Below, in pieces: positions 38,735 to 47,039 of a DNA stretch of 64,000 nt. The DNA is taken from positions 434,001 to 498,000 of the forward strand of contig NZ_CP051216.1 of NCBI RefSeq assembly GCF_012516435.1, in the 5' to 3' direction. The first letter of the stretch is position 1. Each line of letters starts with the position of its first letter. The notes under the pieces were generated by a model, which saw only the letters and a program-made list of their open reading frames with translations, was not told the DNA's origin and did no database searches. Both the position numbers and the translations under genes were made by a program. The DNA comes from Pseudodesulfovibrio sp. zrk46. Its GTDB lineage: Bacteria > Desulfobacterota > Desulfovibrionia > Desulfovibrionales > Desulfovibrionaceae.

Positions 38735-39583
38735 TTACCCCGCGTACAGCCAGATGAGGTTAACTACGGACATGCCCATACCGAGCAGCCAGACGCGCTT
38801 GAGCATCCAACGCCAGGTCATACGGGCCATGGTGTTGTCCACCAGGATTTCGAGCATGTAGGTGCCGATCAGCAGCACTGCCATCCACGCCACGTTGGTG
38901 GTCCAGAACAGGGCACACAGGCCGAGAACCAGAACGGTTTCGTACCAGTGAGCGATCTCGACCAGGGCCAGGTAGGGGCCGGAGTACTCGGTGAGCACAC
39001 CCTTAACCAGTTCCTGGTGACCGTGGTGGGAGGTGGAGAAGTCAAAGGGAGACTTGCGCAGCTTGATGGTCAGGGCATAGCCCAGGGCCAGGTACAGGAG
39101 CGGCATTTTGGCCAGCAGCGGCTGATCCAGCTGCCAAACAGCTTCGATGGAGAAGCTGCCGGTAGTCAGATAGAAACCGACGAAGACCAGAATCAGAACC
39201 GGCTCGTAAGCCAGGATCTGCATCAGCTCGCGCTGAGCGCCGACCTGGGAGTACGGGGACTTGGCAGCCATGGCACCCATGACCAGGAAGACCGCACCGA
39301 TGGCCTGGACGAAGAAGATCAGAAGCAGGTCGCCCTGAGCGAAGAACAGCGCCACGGAGACGGCTGCTGCGATCAGGTAAACCCATGCACAAAGCACCTG
39401 CCACTGGTTGACGACCATTTTCTCTTTACCGAGAAGTTTGGCGACGTCGTAGAAGGCCTGCATGATCGGCGGACCCTGACGGGACTGGAACCATGCGGTG
39501 ACGCGGCGGTCGAGACCGGCGACAAGGCCACCGATGACCGGACCGGCCACAAGGCCGATGATGACGAGAATAAGCGTATCCAT
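38735..39583 (-). CDS. echB: Ech hydrogenase membrane subunit EchB (NuoH-like)
   Basis: A 282-residue protein with eight or so membrane helices and the NuoH-type loop SRQGPPIMQAFYDVAKLLGK plus the ELVKGVLTEYSGPYLAL segment. It anchors the cytoplasmic arm and is thought to take part in proton or sodium movement. Its ATG shares one base with the echA stop codon, so translation is coupled. Confidence 0.93.
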   Translation of the reverse strand: MDTLILVIIGLVAGPVIGGLVAGLDRRVTAWFQSRQGPPIMQAFYDVAKLLGKEKMVVNQWQVLCAWVYLIAAAVSVALFFAQGDLLLIFFVQAIGAVFLVMGAMAAKSPYSQVGAQRELMQILAYEPVLILVFVGFYLTTGSFSIEAVWQLDQPLLAKMPLLYLALGYALTIKLRKSPFDFSTSHHGHQELVKGVLTEYSGPYLALVEIAHWYETVLVLGLCALFWTTNVAWMAVLLIGTYMLEILVDNTMARMTWRWMLKRVWLLGMGMSVVNLIWLYAG

Positions 39584-41484
39584 TAGAGAGCTCCTCCCAG
39601 CATGAGGACGATAAGAGCGCCCGCCAAAGCGTTAAAGACCGGGGTGAGCTTGCCTTCGGCGAAGAGCTCGCCCAGATACATGTTACTGGCAGTGAACGGG
39701 ACAGTGCCGTTCATGGGACCGACGTAAGCGCCGTCATTGTCACCAACCACGTTGGCGCCACCGGCGTAAGGAGGCATGACCTTGGCCTTACGGAAACCGG
39801 AAGCAGCCTTGGCAGCGTAAACTACGCCCAGGCCGAGAACGATGAACAGAGGCACAACGCCGAAGGAACCGGTTGCCGCATCAAGGGAGCCGAGGCTCAC
39901 GGTGAAAGGCGGAGCCTGGAACATGGGGGCCAGCATGGAGTTGTAGATCCACGGAGCAGCCACGGACAGGACAACAGCGCCGCCACACAGTGCCACCAGA
40001 GGCATGCGGATGAGGGTAGCCTGTTCTTCTGCCGGAGCATCAGCTTCGCGGGAAGCCATCAGGGAACCGCCCCAGCGGGCCCAGTACACGACGGTCAGGG
40101 CGGAGCCCATGGCCAGCATGATGATGACGTAGATGTTGGAGGAGGCAGCTTCGATAGCCATCCACTTGGCCATGAGCACGCCAAACGGAGGCAGCAGCAT
40201 GGTCAGGATGCCGATGAGGGTGATCATGGCAGTGCGGGGGAACTTGGCGTACAGGCCGCGCATGTCCTCGATGTCGCGAGAGCCGATTGCCTGCTCGATG
40301 GTGCCAACGCACAGGAAGAGCAGGGACTTGGAGATGGCGTGGAAGATGATCAGCATCACAGCAGCGGTGATGGCCAGCGGGGTATTAATACCAGCGCAGC
40401 AGATGATCAGGCCAAGGTTGGAAACCGTGGAGTACGCCAAAATCTTTTTACCGTTGGACTGGCCGATACACAGAGCGGCACAGGCAACGAAGGTGAATGC
40501 ACCACAGATGGCGATACCGGTGGACAGGAAGGTATCCACGTAGCCGGGGGCGAAGCGGAGAACCATGTACACACCAGCTTTAACCATGGTGGAGGAGTGC
40601 AGCAGTGCGGAGACCGGGGTCGGTGCAATCATAGCGCCGAGCAGCCAGCTCTGGAACGGGACCTGGGCAGCCTTCACGAAACCGGCAACACAGAGGAAAC
40701 CGAGACCGGTCAGCATGAGTGCACCCTGAGGACCGTTGGCCAGTACCACGGACAGATCGACGGTGTTCATCTGAGAGTAAACGAAGATGATGCCGAGAAC
40801 GAAGGCCAGACCACCAACAGCATTCATCCACAGAGCGCGGACAGCATTGTGCTTGGCGATGGCGGTTCCGTCGTGCCCGATAAGCTGGAAAGAACACAGC
40901 GAGGTCACTTCGAAGAAGAAGAACATCCACAGAAGGTTGTTGGAGAGCACCAGACCGTTCATTGCGCCCAGGAACAGGAGCATGAACAGGAAGAAGCGCG
41001 GCTGACGCGATTTCTTCAGCTTCAGGTGGTCTTCGTGTTCCTTCATATAAGGGATGGCGAAGATACAGATCAAAGAACCGATGATGGAAACGATCAGAAC
41101 CATGATCAGGGACAGCTGGTCGCCAACGAGGGCGGGCACAGTCCCGTGGTCAAGAACAACGATCTCAAACCAAGCAAGAAGTACTGCCTGGGCCAAGGTG
41201 AAGCCCTGGATCAGCAGACTCTTGTTTTTGACACCGTAGTAGTAAATGACACCCAGCAATGCGAAATCCAGCACAGTAAGCAGGAGATCGCTGCTGATGC
41301 CCAGGAACGAACCGACCGTAACCGGTTCGAAAGTCCCCTGTCCCAACAATCCCAGCGATGCAAGCGTGAGGATTGCTGCCGTGGCAACCACAGTCAGGGT
41401 CCGAACGGCACTAGACCGAACGAAATAACAGATGGCTCCCGCGGCAACGGGCAGGAGGATGAGAAGCAGAAGCAGATTCGACAT
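39583..41484 (-). CDS. echA: Ech hydrogenase antiporter-like subunit EchA (NuoL-like)
   Basis: A 633-residue protein with about 16 hydrophobic helices. Conserved ion-channel residues are in the region QVPFQSWLLGAMIAPTPVSA and LLHSSTMVKAGVYM, the proton-antiporter signature of NuoL/M/N. It is the first gene of echABCDEF. The start has a GAGG-type site and a 107-base leader with a hairpin. Ion pumping coupled to hydrogen metabolism is expected from the family. Confidence 0.93.
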   Translation of the reverse strand: MSNLLLLLILLPVAAGAICYFVRSSAVRTLTVVATAAILTLASLGLLGQGTFEPVTVGSFLGISSDLLLTVLDFALLGVIYYYGVKNKSLLIQGFTLAQAVLLAWFEIVVLDHGTVPALVGDQLSLIMVLIVSIIGSLICIFAIPYMKEHEDHLKLKKSRQPRFFLFMLLFLGAMNGLVLSNNLLWMFFFFEVTSLCSFQLIGHDGTAIAKHNAVRALWMNAVGGLAFVLGIIFVYSQMNTVDLSVVLANGPQGALMLTGLGFLCVAGFVKAAQVPFQSWLLGAMIAPTPVSALLHSSTMVKAGVYMVLRFAPGYVDTFLSTGIAICGAFTFVACAALCIGQSNGKKILAYSTVSNLGLIICCAGINTPLAITAAVMLIIFHAISKSLLFLCVGTIEQAIGSRDIEDMRGLYAKFPRTAMITLIGILTMLLPPFGVLMAKWMAIEAASSNIYVIIMLAMGSALTVVYWARWGGSLMASREADAPAEEQATLIRMPLVALCGGAVVLSVAAPWIYNSMLAPMFQAPPFTVSLGSLDAATGSFGVVPLFIVLGLGVVYAAKAASGFRKAKVMPPYAGGANVVGDNDGAYVGPMNGTVPFTASNMYLGELFAEGKLTPVFNALAGALIVLMLGGAL

Positions 41485-41524
41485 GATGACCTCGTTTCAG
41501 ATGATTGAATACGAGTACAACGGA

Positions 41525-41563
41525 CACCCCAAAAAGGTTCACCTCTAACCTGTATTTGGGGTG
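41525..41563 (-). promoter_or_regulatory. Hairpin in the ech leader
   Basis: CACCCCAAA (41525-41533) pairs with TTTGGGGTG (41555-41563), with an inner AGGTT/AACCT stem. It lies between the predicted start of transcription and the echA start codon, so it would be in the 5' end of the mRNA. It could affect stability or translation; no riboswitch class is recognised. Confidence 0.55.
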
Positions 41564-41598
41564 CGAATGCACCTTACCCTTAGCCTAGTAAACAAGGG

Positions 41599-41627
41599 TC
41601 ATTAGGTGAAGTAAGCGTCTGCGTCAA
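41599..41627 (-). promoter_or_regulatory. Predicted promoter of echABCDEF
   Basis: On the minus strand TTGACG (41627-41622), 17 bases, then TAATGA (41604-41599). The spacing is ideal for the main sigma factor. It would start RNA about 107 bases upstream of echA. Confidence 0.65.
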
Positions 41628-41748
41628 GGGGGGGTCTAAAATTGTTTAGTCAATCAACAAGAGACCTCAAACCACTGGTATCAAACACTTTGAGAGCGTT
41701 TTTTGACTTTTCAGTCAATTTTTTCGGTACAAAAAAGGAGGGAAAATT

Positions 41749-41880
41749 GTGAAGAAAATCGTAAATAACGTGCCCGGGACATTCTCCCGAGTATCAATAG
41801 CCGATATTTATATCACATCTGATAACGGAGATGGTCGACAAACGAAGTCCTGTTCCCCTCATTTCGACACTGCAATTTGA
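41749..41880 (+). CDS. Possible small protein of 43 residues
   Basis: GTG start preceded by AAAAAAGGAGGG with 6-8 bases spacing, a very strong ribosome site. The product begins MKKIVNNVPGTFSRV and ends in a polar tail (SCSPHFDTAI). No family is recognised. A palindrome TTGACT-TTTC-AGTCAA lies at 41703-41718 just upstream. It could be a real small gene, or a chance frame in the ech upstream region; the codon pattern does not decide. Confidence 0.3.
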   Translation: MKKIVNNVPGTFSRVSIADIYITSDNGDGRQTKSCSPHFDTAI

Positions 41881-41974
41881 CCATTTTTCACTGCGGAATG
41901 AGAGTTCACTTTAAGGGGACAAGCAGCTTCCGACAGTCAAAAAACGAATTTAATTCTGCAAGCAGCTGTGGCAA

Positions 41975-42652
41975 TCAAAAATATCCCATACTGGTAAGTG
42001 TTTTCATATTGTCTTCCTTGGCCTGATCGCGTCCAGAACGTTCTCCGGCACCTGCTCCGGGCAAGGCTGTACATGGACGACACCCAAGGGATCGATACCC
42101 TTGGTCATAGAGTTCACAGTGAGGCAGTCCAAAACGGTCGTGAAAGGCCCAGATATCTGTTTCCGTCCAATCAAGGATCGGATTAACCATCACATGGTCG
42201 GGATCGGTACGAGGCTCAAAAGACTGCCTGTCATTTCTGTCAGGATGCTCATCACGACGGATTCCTGTCAGCAAGTGAGAGGTCTCCGTTTCACGCACGG
42301 CGGCTTTCAATGGCTCGACCTTGAGAACACGACAACAGGAAACCACATCTTCAGCAAGCGGGTAACCTTCAAGTTCAACTGTCGGACGCGCCACACTCAG
42401 ATCAATGCCCCACTCCGCAACCATCCGGTCCCGAAAGGCCATCACCTCAGGGAATTTGCAGCCGGTATCCAAATTGATGGCCTTGGGCGGCAGCTTGCCA
42501 TGATGTTCGAGCAAAGCCCGCCAAATGAAGAGGACCACAGTGGAGTCCTTGCCCCCTGTCCAGGCGACACGCACACCCGTTCCGCCTGTTTCTTTCAACA
42601 GTTCCGCGAGGATTTGCTCAGTAGCTCGAATCTTGTCGTCAAGGCTGATCAT
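41975..42652 (-). CDS. APS/PAPS reductase-family protein with iron-sulfur cysteines
   Basis: A 225-residue protein of the PAPS reductase/PP-loop family. The nucleotide loop is WTGGKDSTVV (about 31-40). It has the Cys-Cys pair C106-C107 in SCCRVLKVEPL and GCRPCT (C191, C194), the four cysteines that hold a [4Fe-4S] cluster in assimilatory APS reductases. The usual ECG catalytic tail is not evident; the C terminus is GERSGRD and a short basic end. A different thiol or nucleotide chemistry is possible. The start at 42652 has GGGTGG upstream. Confidence 0.75.
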   Translation of the reverse strand: MISLDDKIRATEQILAELLKETGGTGVRVAWTGGKDSTVVLFIWRALLEHHGKLPPKAINLDTGCKFPEVMAFRDRMVAEWGIDLSVARPTVELEGYPLAEDVVSCCRVLKVEPLKAAVRETETSHLLTGIRRDEHPDRNDRQSFEPRTDPDHVMVNPILDWTETDIWAFHDRFGLPHCELYDQGYRSLGCRPCTALPGAGAGERSGRDQAKEDNMKTLTSMGYF

Positions 42653-42729
42653 GTTCCACCCTTTTATAATCTGGAAAAAGTTGCGCACCATATATAGCAG
42701 TTTCGGCTTGCATGCGGTAAGTTACTTCC

Positions 42730-43161
42730 ATGAGCAAAGACAAAATGCAAATCATAGACAATCTCGTTCTGAGCAAGGACCTTTGCGTGCTGGCCACATC
42801 CGATGGCATCGAGCCGTTGGCCTCGCTCATGAACTACGTTGTGGACCATGCGTCCATGAAGTTCTATTTCCTCTCGCGCAAAGACTCGCAGAAGAACAAG
42901 AACATCAAGTCGCATCCCCATGTCTCCATCCTCATTGATCGCCGCGATGAAGGCCTGGCCTTGACCATTCAGGGGGTATACTCTCCTATTAAGACCAAGC
43001 AGACATCCAAGGCCATCACCAAGCTCATTCTGACTAAACTTCCTCGACTCAAACAATTTGCCGAGCACCCGGACACTGAGCTGATTCGCATTCAAGGTAA
43101 AAGTGCGATCCTCATGGAAGGAATTAGTGATAAATTTGAGACTAAATTCAATAATTCCTAA
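42730..43161 (+). CDS. Pyridoxamine 5'-phosphate oxidase-like flavin protein
   Basis: A 143-residue split-barrel protein. The fold is shown by LCVLATSDGIEPLASLMNYV, FYFLSRKDSQKNKNIKSHPH and VSILIDRRDE, the typical flavin-binding segments. It may be a flavin reductase, a haem-degrading protein or a cofactor-binding protein; the sequence does not distinguish. It is divergent from the reductase-like gene, with a 77-base shared promoter region. Confidence 0.82.
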   Translation: MSKDKMQIIDNLVLSKDLCVLATSDGIEPLASLMNYVVDHASMKFYFLSRKDSQKNKNIKSHPHVSILIDRRDEGLALTIQGVYSPIKTKQTSKAITKLILTKLPRLKQFAEHPDTELIRIQGKSAILMEGISDKFETKFNNS

Positions 43162-43169
43162 AAAACTCC

Positions 43170-43198
43170 TTGACGGCAGAGCCGGTGTGCCATAAACA
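43170..43198 (+). promoter_or_regulatory. Promoter of first tRNA-Arg
   Basis: TTGACG (43170-43175), 17 bases, TAAACA (43193-43198), ending 12 bases before the tRNA. Confidence 0.8.
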
Positions 43199-43210
43199 CT
43201 TTTTCACCGC

Positions 43211-43287
43211 GCGCCCGTGGCTCAGCTGGATAGAGCATTCGGCTACGAACCGAAAGATCGCACGTTCGAATCGTGCCGGGCGCGCCA
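43211..43287 (+). tRNA. tRNA-Arg (anticodon ACG), copy 1
   Basis: 77 bases with a 7-base acceptor stem (GCGCCCG/CGGGCGC), anticodon stem TTCGG/CCGAA and loop with ACG, T arm CGTTCGAATCG, and an encoded CCA end. ACG reads CGN arginine codons after A-to-I change. It has its own promoter and terminator. Confidence 0.97.
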
Positions 43288-43299
43288 CTTAAAAAAAGT

Positions 43300-43335
43300 A
43301 GGCCTTTGAGTGAAAACTCAAAGGCCTTTTTCTTT
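43300..43335 (+). terminator. Terminator of first tRNA-Arg
   Basis: AGGCCTTTGAGT and ACTCAAAGGCCT around a short loop, followed by TTTTTCTTTT. Confidence 0.92.
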
Positions 43336-43397
43336 TCATTTCGATTCTCTTCTCACCCACGGGCAATACTTTTTTTTGCGAGATTTCATTTTAATGC

Positions 43398-43426
43398 TTG
43401 ACGCCGGAGCATGGTTGCCATAAACA
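43398..43426 (+). promoter_or_regulatory. Promoter of second tRNA-Arg
   Basis: TTGACG (43398-43403), 17 bases, TAAACA (43421-43426), again 12 bases before the tRNA. The spacing is the same as in copy 1. Confidence 0.8.
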
Positions 43427-43438
43427 CACCTTTCCCGC

Positions 43439-43515
43439 GCGCCCGTGGCTCAGCTGGATAGAGCATTCGGCTACGAACCGAAAGATCGCACGTTCGAATC
43501 GTGCCGGGCGCGCCA
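43439..43515 (+). tRNA. tRNA-Arg (anticodon ACG), copy 2
   Basis: Identical in all 77 bases to copy 1, including the encoded CCA end. The upstream 40 bases are similar too (CCATAAACAC), so the duplication included the promoter. Confidence 0.97.
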
Positions 43516-43524
43516 CAGAATATT

Positions 43525-43560
43525 AAAGCCTCTCAAGTGATTGCTTGAGAGGCTTTTTTC
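43525..43560 (+). terminator. Terminator of second tRNA-Arg
   Basis: AAGCCTCTCAAG pairs with CTTGAGAGGCTT, then a T run. The stem sequence differs from copy 1, so the terminators are independent. Confidence 0.92.
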
Positions 43561-43622
43561 TTTGGGTGAACACTCACCTTCCACTACCCATCCCACTTTT
43601 TTTCTGATAAATTTTTCGGACT

Positions 43623-43874
43623 ATGAAATGTCCACATTGCGGCAATGCCGTTTCTCCACGCGCCCACATGTGCAAACACTGCGGCGTCAAGTTCGTTCGC
43701 AAGAGCGACAAGATGGCCCGACGCATGACCACCAGCGCTCGTATCGCCATGGCCAGCGGCGGACTGCTCGTCGTCATTGCCGTCATTCTGGCTCTGAACA
43801 ACGCTTACATTTTCGCTGGTGCTACATTCATTGTCGGCGCCCTGCTCGGCCTCATAGGCAAATCCATGGATTAG
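43623..43874 (+). CDS. Small zinc-ribbon membrane protein
   Basis: An 83-residue protein. Zinc ribbon at the N terminus (CPHC at 3-6, CKHC at 17-20), then two hydrophobic helices (about 42-58 and 64-80). Such ribbon-plus-helix proteins are common and mostly uncharacterised. It is followed by a PAP2 gene after 12 bases, so they may be co-expressed. Confidence 0.78.
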   Translation: MKCPHCGNAVSPRAHMCKHCGVKFVRKSDKMARRMTTSARIAMASGGLLVVIAVILALNNAYIFAGATFIVGALLGLIGKSMD

Positions 43875-43886
43875 ATGGAGGCGTGC

Positions 43887-44510
43887 ATGGACAGGACTCT
43901 GCTCAAAACTCTCATGGCCCTTGTCCTGACCGCTCTGCTGATCGCCCTTTGCTATCTTTTCGTGGATCGCCCCATTGCCGAGGCAGCATTCGGGCTCAAG
44001 CACACCTTCTGGCATTCACTGGCCAAGTACATATCTCAGGCCGCCAACCACTTCTTTGTTAACATTCTGGTCGCTATAGCCCTGATCTATGGAGCTGTGG
44101 ATACCATCCGCAACGGTTCCTCAGATAAATCACGCCATCTGCTCTACATGGGGCTGACCGTAGCATCAGCCATGCTGATCGGTGACGTGTTCAAGGAAAT
44201 CTGTGGGCGCGCCCGGCCGCCGCTCCTCTTTGAAAAGGGAATTTACGGTTTTTTCCCAATGGCAGGCGACTATCTGCACTTTTCCTTCCCGTCCGGACAC
44301 ACCTTGCGCATCTTTTCCAGCATGGTTGCCCTGGGCTACGTGCTTCCCAAGCTACGCTACCCCGCTCTTTGCCTCGCAGGGGCCGTAGGAGCCTCCCGGG
44401 TGCTGGCGCTCAAGCATTACCCCTCCGACGTCCTCTTCGGGGCGTTCATCGGCACCACATGCGCCATATGGGGATGGCGGCTGCTTTATCCTTATGGACG
44501 AAGAACTTAG
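43887..44510 (+). CDS. PAP2-family membrane phosphatase
   Basis: A 207-residue protein with about five or six helices and the PAP2 motifs KEICGRARPP (motif 1), FPSGHTLRIFSSM (motif 2) and ASRVLALKHYPSDVLFG (motif 3, with catalytic His). It probably removes phosphate from undecaprenyl or phosphatidyl phosphates. GGAGG lies 5 bases before the 43887 ATG, so this start was chosen over the 43875 ATG. Confidence 0.9.
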   Translation: MDRTLLKTLMALVLTALLIALCYLFVDRPIAEAAFGLKHTFWHSLAKYISQAANHFFVNILVAIALIYGAVDTIRNGSSDKSRHLLYMGLTVASAMLIGDVFKEICGRARPPLLFEKGIYGFFPMAGDYLHFSFPSGHTLRIFSSMVALGYVLPKLRYPALCLAGAVGASRVLALKHYPSDVLFGAFIGTTCAIWGWRLLYPYGRRT

Positions 44511-44523
44511 CAACTAACCACAT

Positions 44524-44542
44524 TGCAAAATCAATATTTGCA
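44524..44542. promoter_or_regulatory. Inverted repeat upstream of nrfH
   Basis: TGCAAA-7-TTTGCA (44524-44529 and 44537-44542), about 150 bases before the nrfH start. A regulator site is possible; it does not match an FNR or NarL consensus. Confidence 0.35.
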
Positions 44543-44692
44543 GCAGGTTATAACGTCAAGCCCTCTGGAGAGGTGTATTCCAAGCCCCTCTTTCTCCACA
44601 AACGTTCCCAAATATTTCGCGATTCTAATTGATACATCTTCCGAAATAGTACAGACAATATCGTATGTCTCTTTAACTTAAGCGAGGTGTCT

Positions 44693-45223
44693 ATGAACAT
44701 AGAGACTGCGCTACGGTATGGTGCTTTGACAGCCATCGCCATCGCTTTGGGATTGGGATTGTACTTGGTCAAAGAGTCCAAGGCTACTTCCTATCTCTCA
44801 AGCGATGCGAAGGCATGCATCAACTGCCATGTCATGGAGAGCTATTACGCGACGTGGCAACACAGTTCACATGCTCAGCGTGCTGTCTGTGTTGACTGTC
44901 ATTTGCCGGTGGAGAACTACATCGACAAATACGCGTCAAAGTCTCGTGACGGATGGAACCACTCCGTGGCCTTCACTTTAAACACTTACGGGAAGCGCAT
45001 GCTCATCACCGATGATGGGGCCCGGCGTGTTCAAGAGAACTGTGTCAGATGTCATGCCAGTCGTTCAAAAACGCTCATCAAACACGTTGATCGGTACCAC
45101 GCCTTCAACTCCCCCAACCTGGGAGACAGGAAGTGTTGGGATTGTCACCGTGAAGTTCCGCACGGGAAGGTGCGGAGCATCAACGGTACACCTGACAACC
45201 TTGGCGTAAGATGGGACCGGTAA
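44693..45223 (+). CDS. nrfH: Cytochrome c nitrite reductase quinol-oxidising subunit NrfH
   Basis: A 176-residue tetraheme NapC/NirT-type protein with one N-terminal membrane anchor (about 8-27). Heme motifs are CINCH, CVDCH, CVRCH and CWDCH. The first is followed by Met (CHVM, Met48), the unusual axial ligand known from Desulfovibrio NrfH. It takes electrons from menaquinol and passes them to NrfA. The ATG at 44693 is used; a GTG two codons earlier is less likely. Confidence 0.95.
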   Translation: MNIETALRYGALTAIAIALGLGLYLVKESKATSYLSSDAKACINCHVMESYYATWQHSSHAQRAVCVDCHLPVENYIDKYASKSRDGWNHSVAFTLNTYGKRMLITDDGARRVQENCVRCHASRSKTLIKHVDRYHAFNSPNLGDRKCWDCHREVPHGKVRSINGTPDNLGVRWDR

Positions 45224-45248
45224 TGAATCATTTTCAGAGGGGGCTCTC

Positions 45249-46754
45249 ATGAAGAACTCATTAATTCTCGCCATTGCAGTGGCAGGCATAGCATTTATGA
45301 CGTTTATGCTTTTGTCCATAGGCGAGAAGAAACAGGAACAGGCTCTAATCAACACTGCACCAGTCGTCAAAGCTGAGGGAATTGAGGCCAGAAGCGACGA
45401 ATGGGCCAAGTACTATCCGCATCAATACGACACTTGGAAACAAACCAGCGAAAGTTCTGAAATTGAAGACATGGTCGAAAAGTATCCTCAACTCGCTATT
45501 CTGTGGGCAGGATATGGCTTTGCAAAAGACTACAACGCACCTCGCGGTCACATCTTCGCTCTTCAATCGAACAGAAACACGCTGAGAACTGGTGCTCCCA
45601 CCGGCCCTAATGACGGCCCCATGCCCATGGCATGCTGGACCTGCAAATCCTCTGATGTCCCACGTCTGATGGCTGAAGAAGGTGAAAATGAATACTTCAC
45701 CGGCAAATGGGCACGTGCCGGCAGCGAAATCGTCAACCCTATTGGTTGTGCCGACTGTCATAACACCCAGACCAGCCAGCTCGAACTTTCCAGGCCATAC
45801 CTGAAGCGCGCCCTGGAAGCCAGCGGCAGAGAACTGGACAAGCTTACCTATCAGGACATGCGCTCTCTGGCCTGTGCACAGTGCCACTCAGAGTATTACT
45901 TCCTGAAGACCCCATACACAGACAAGAACGGCAAGGAAGCTGTTGCAGCCGTTGTGACATTCCCGTGGGCCAAGGGACTGTCTGCCGAAGCAATGGAAAG
46001 CTACTACAATGGCTATGAGTTCAAGGACTGGACTCACAAGCTGAGTAAGACTCCCATGCTCAAGGCACAGCATCCGGGTTACGAGATATTCACAACCGGC
46101 ATCCACTTCAAGCGCGGTCTGGCTTGTGCAGACTGCCACATGCCGTACACCCAGAAAGGAGCCATCAAGTTCTCCACTCACAAGATTCAGAACCCCCTTA
46201 ACGATATCGCCAATTCCTGCCTCACCTGCCACCGCCAGAGTGAAGAGGAATTTAAGCAGATCGTGAAGGAAAAGCTGGATCGCAAGAACCAGTTGAATGT
46301 GCTCACAATGAATAGCATCGCCAGCGCCCACCTCGAAGCCAAGAAGGCTTGGGAACTCGGTGCAACCGATGCCGAGATGACCCCTGTCATCGACACCATT
46401 CGTTCCGCACAGTGGATCTGGGACTACTCCATCGCGAGCCACGGTTCATTCTTCCATGCTCCGGGCGAAACCCTTCGACTTCTCGCTGTTGCCAATGACA
46501 AGAGTCAGCATGCCCGCCTCGCGCTGGCAGGCATTCTTGCCAAGTATGGTGTGATCAACTACCAAGTGCCCGACTTCTCCACCAAGGAGAAGGCACAGCA
46601 GTTGGCAGGTGTCCCCCTGCAGAAGCTGGTTGATGACAAGCTCGCCTTCAAGAAGGGCCTGATGAAGAACTGGCTGGATGATGCAGTTAAAGACGGACGC
46701 CTTACCGACAAGTTCGTTCAGAGCATCCCTGACAAGGCTTCCTATCCTCAATAA
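45249..46754 (+). CDS. nrfA: Cytochrome c nitrite reductase NrfA
   Basis: A 501-residue pentaheme enzyme that reduces nitrite to ammonium in the periplasm. The active-site heme motif is CWTCK (about 128-132) with lysine ligand; the others are CADCH (about 167), CAQCH (about 208), CADCH (about 293) and CLTCH (about 324). An N-terminal signal or anchor is at about 3-20. Family regions around HGSFFHAPGETLRLL are normal. It lies 25 bases after nrfH and is followed by a terminator. Confidence 0.96.
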   Translation: MKNSLILAIAVAGIAFMTFMLLSIGEKKQEQALINTAPVVKAEGIEARSDEWAKYYPHQYDTWKQTSESSEIEDMVEKYPQLAILWAGYGFAKDYNAPRGHIFALQSNRNTLRTGAPTGPNDGPMPMACWTCKSSDVPRLMAEEGENEYFTGKWARAGSEIVNPIGCADCHNTQTSQLELSRPYLKRALEASGRELDKLTYQDMRSLACAQCHSEYYFLKTPYTDKNGKEAVAAVVTFPWAKGLSAEAMESYYNGYEFKDWTHKLSKTPMLKAQHPGYEIFTTGIHFKRGLACADCHMPYTQKGAIKFSTHKIQNPLNDIANSCLTCHRQSEEEFKQIVKEKLDRKNQLNVLTMNSIASAHLEAKKAWELGATDAEMTPVIDTIRSAQWIWDYSIASHGSFFHAPGETLRLLAVANDKSQHARLALAGILAKYGVINYQVPDFSTKEKAQQLAGVPLQKLVDDKLAFKKGLMKNWLDDAVKDGRLTDKFVQSIPDKASYPQ

Positions 46755-46776
46755 GTTGGACACATAGACAACAATA

Positions 46777-46806
46777 AGGCCAGTCGACAGCTGTCGACTG
46801 GCCTTC
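46777..46806. terminator. Perfect 30-base palindromic terminator
   Basis: AAGGCCAGTCGACAG and its exact complement with no unpaired loop by sequence, followed by a T-rich stretch. It closes nrfHA and faces the convergent DUF2892 gene. Confidence 0.85.
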
Positions 46807-46829
46807 ATTTATTCCAGCTCGCGTTCAGA

Positions 46830-47018
46830 TTATTCCTTGAAGCCAATCTTCTTCAATATTGTCATCGCCGGACACCATCCCGTAAAGGAAGACTGAAACA
46901 GGTTGAGTCCGACAAAGGCCGTAAACCACAGCCAGTTGGTGGAATGCAGATAAGCCAAGGTCAGGCTCAAGAGGACAAAGAATCCAGCCATACCGCGAAG
47001 AATTCGTTCTATAGTCAT
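46830..47018 (-). CDS. DUF2892 (YgaP-like) small membrane protein
   Basis: A 62-residue protein with MTIERILRGMAG at the start and two helices; the middle GLNLFQSSFTGWCPAMTIL is the DUF2892 signature with a conserved cysteine. The ATG at 47018 has GAGGTG in front, and the upstream extension of four residues is not used. Function is unknown; some family members are fused to rhodanese domains. Confidence 0.85.
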   Translation of the reverse strand: MTIERILRGMAGFFVLLSLTLAYLHSTNWLWFTAFVGLNLFQSSFTGWCPAMTILKKIGFKE

Positions 47019-47039
47019 AATGCACCTCACTTAAATCAG

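Larger units (their letters stand above)
41485..41974. other. Regulatory gap upstream of echA
   Basis: The 490-base gap contains the ech leader hairpin and promoter at its left side, a 16-base palindrome at 41703-41718, and the possible small reading frame at 41749-41880. The remaining 90 bases before the reductase-like gene show nothing I can name. Confidence 0.5.

Noticed and set aside
43211..43515. Integrated element next to the tRNA genes
   Set aside because: Two identical tRNAs suggested an attachment site, but there is no integrase, no phage gene and no composition change between or after them.
44511..44692. FNR or NarL box upstream of nrfH
   Set aside because: Only a half match TTGAT was seen; the symmetric TGCAAA repeat does not fit either consensus.
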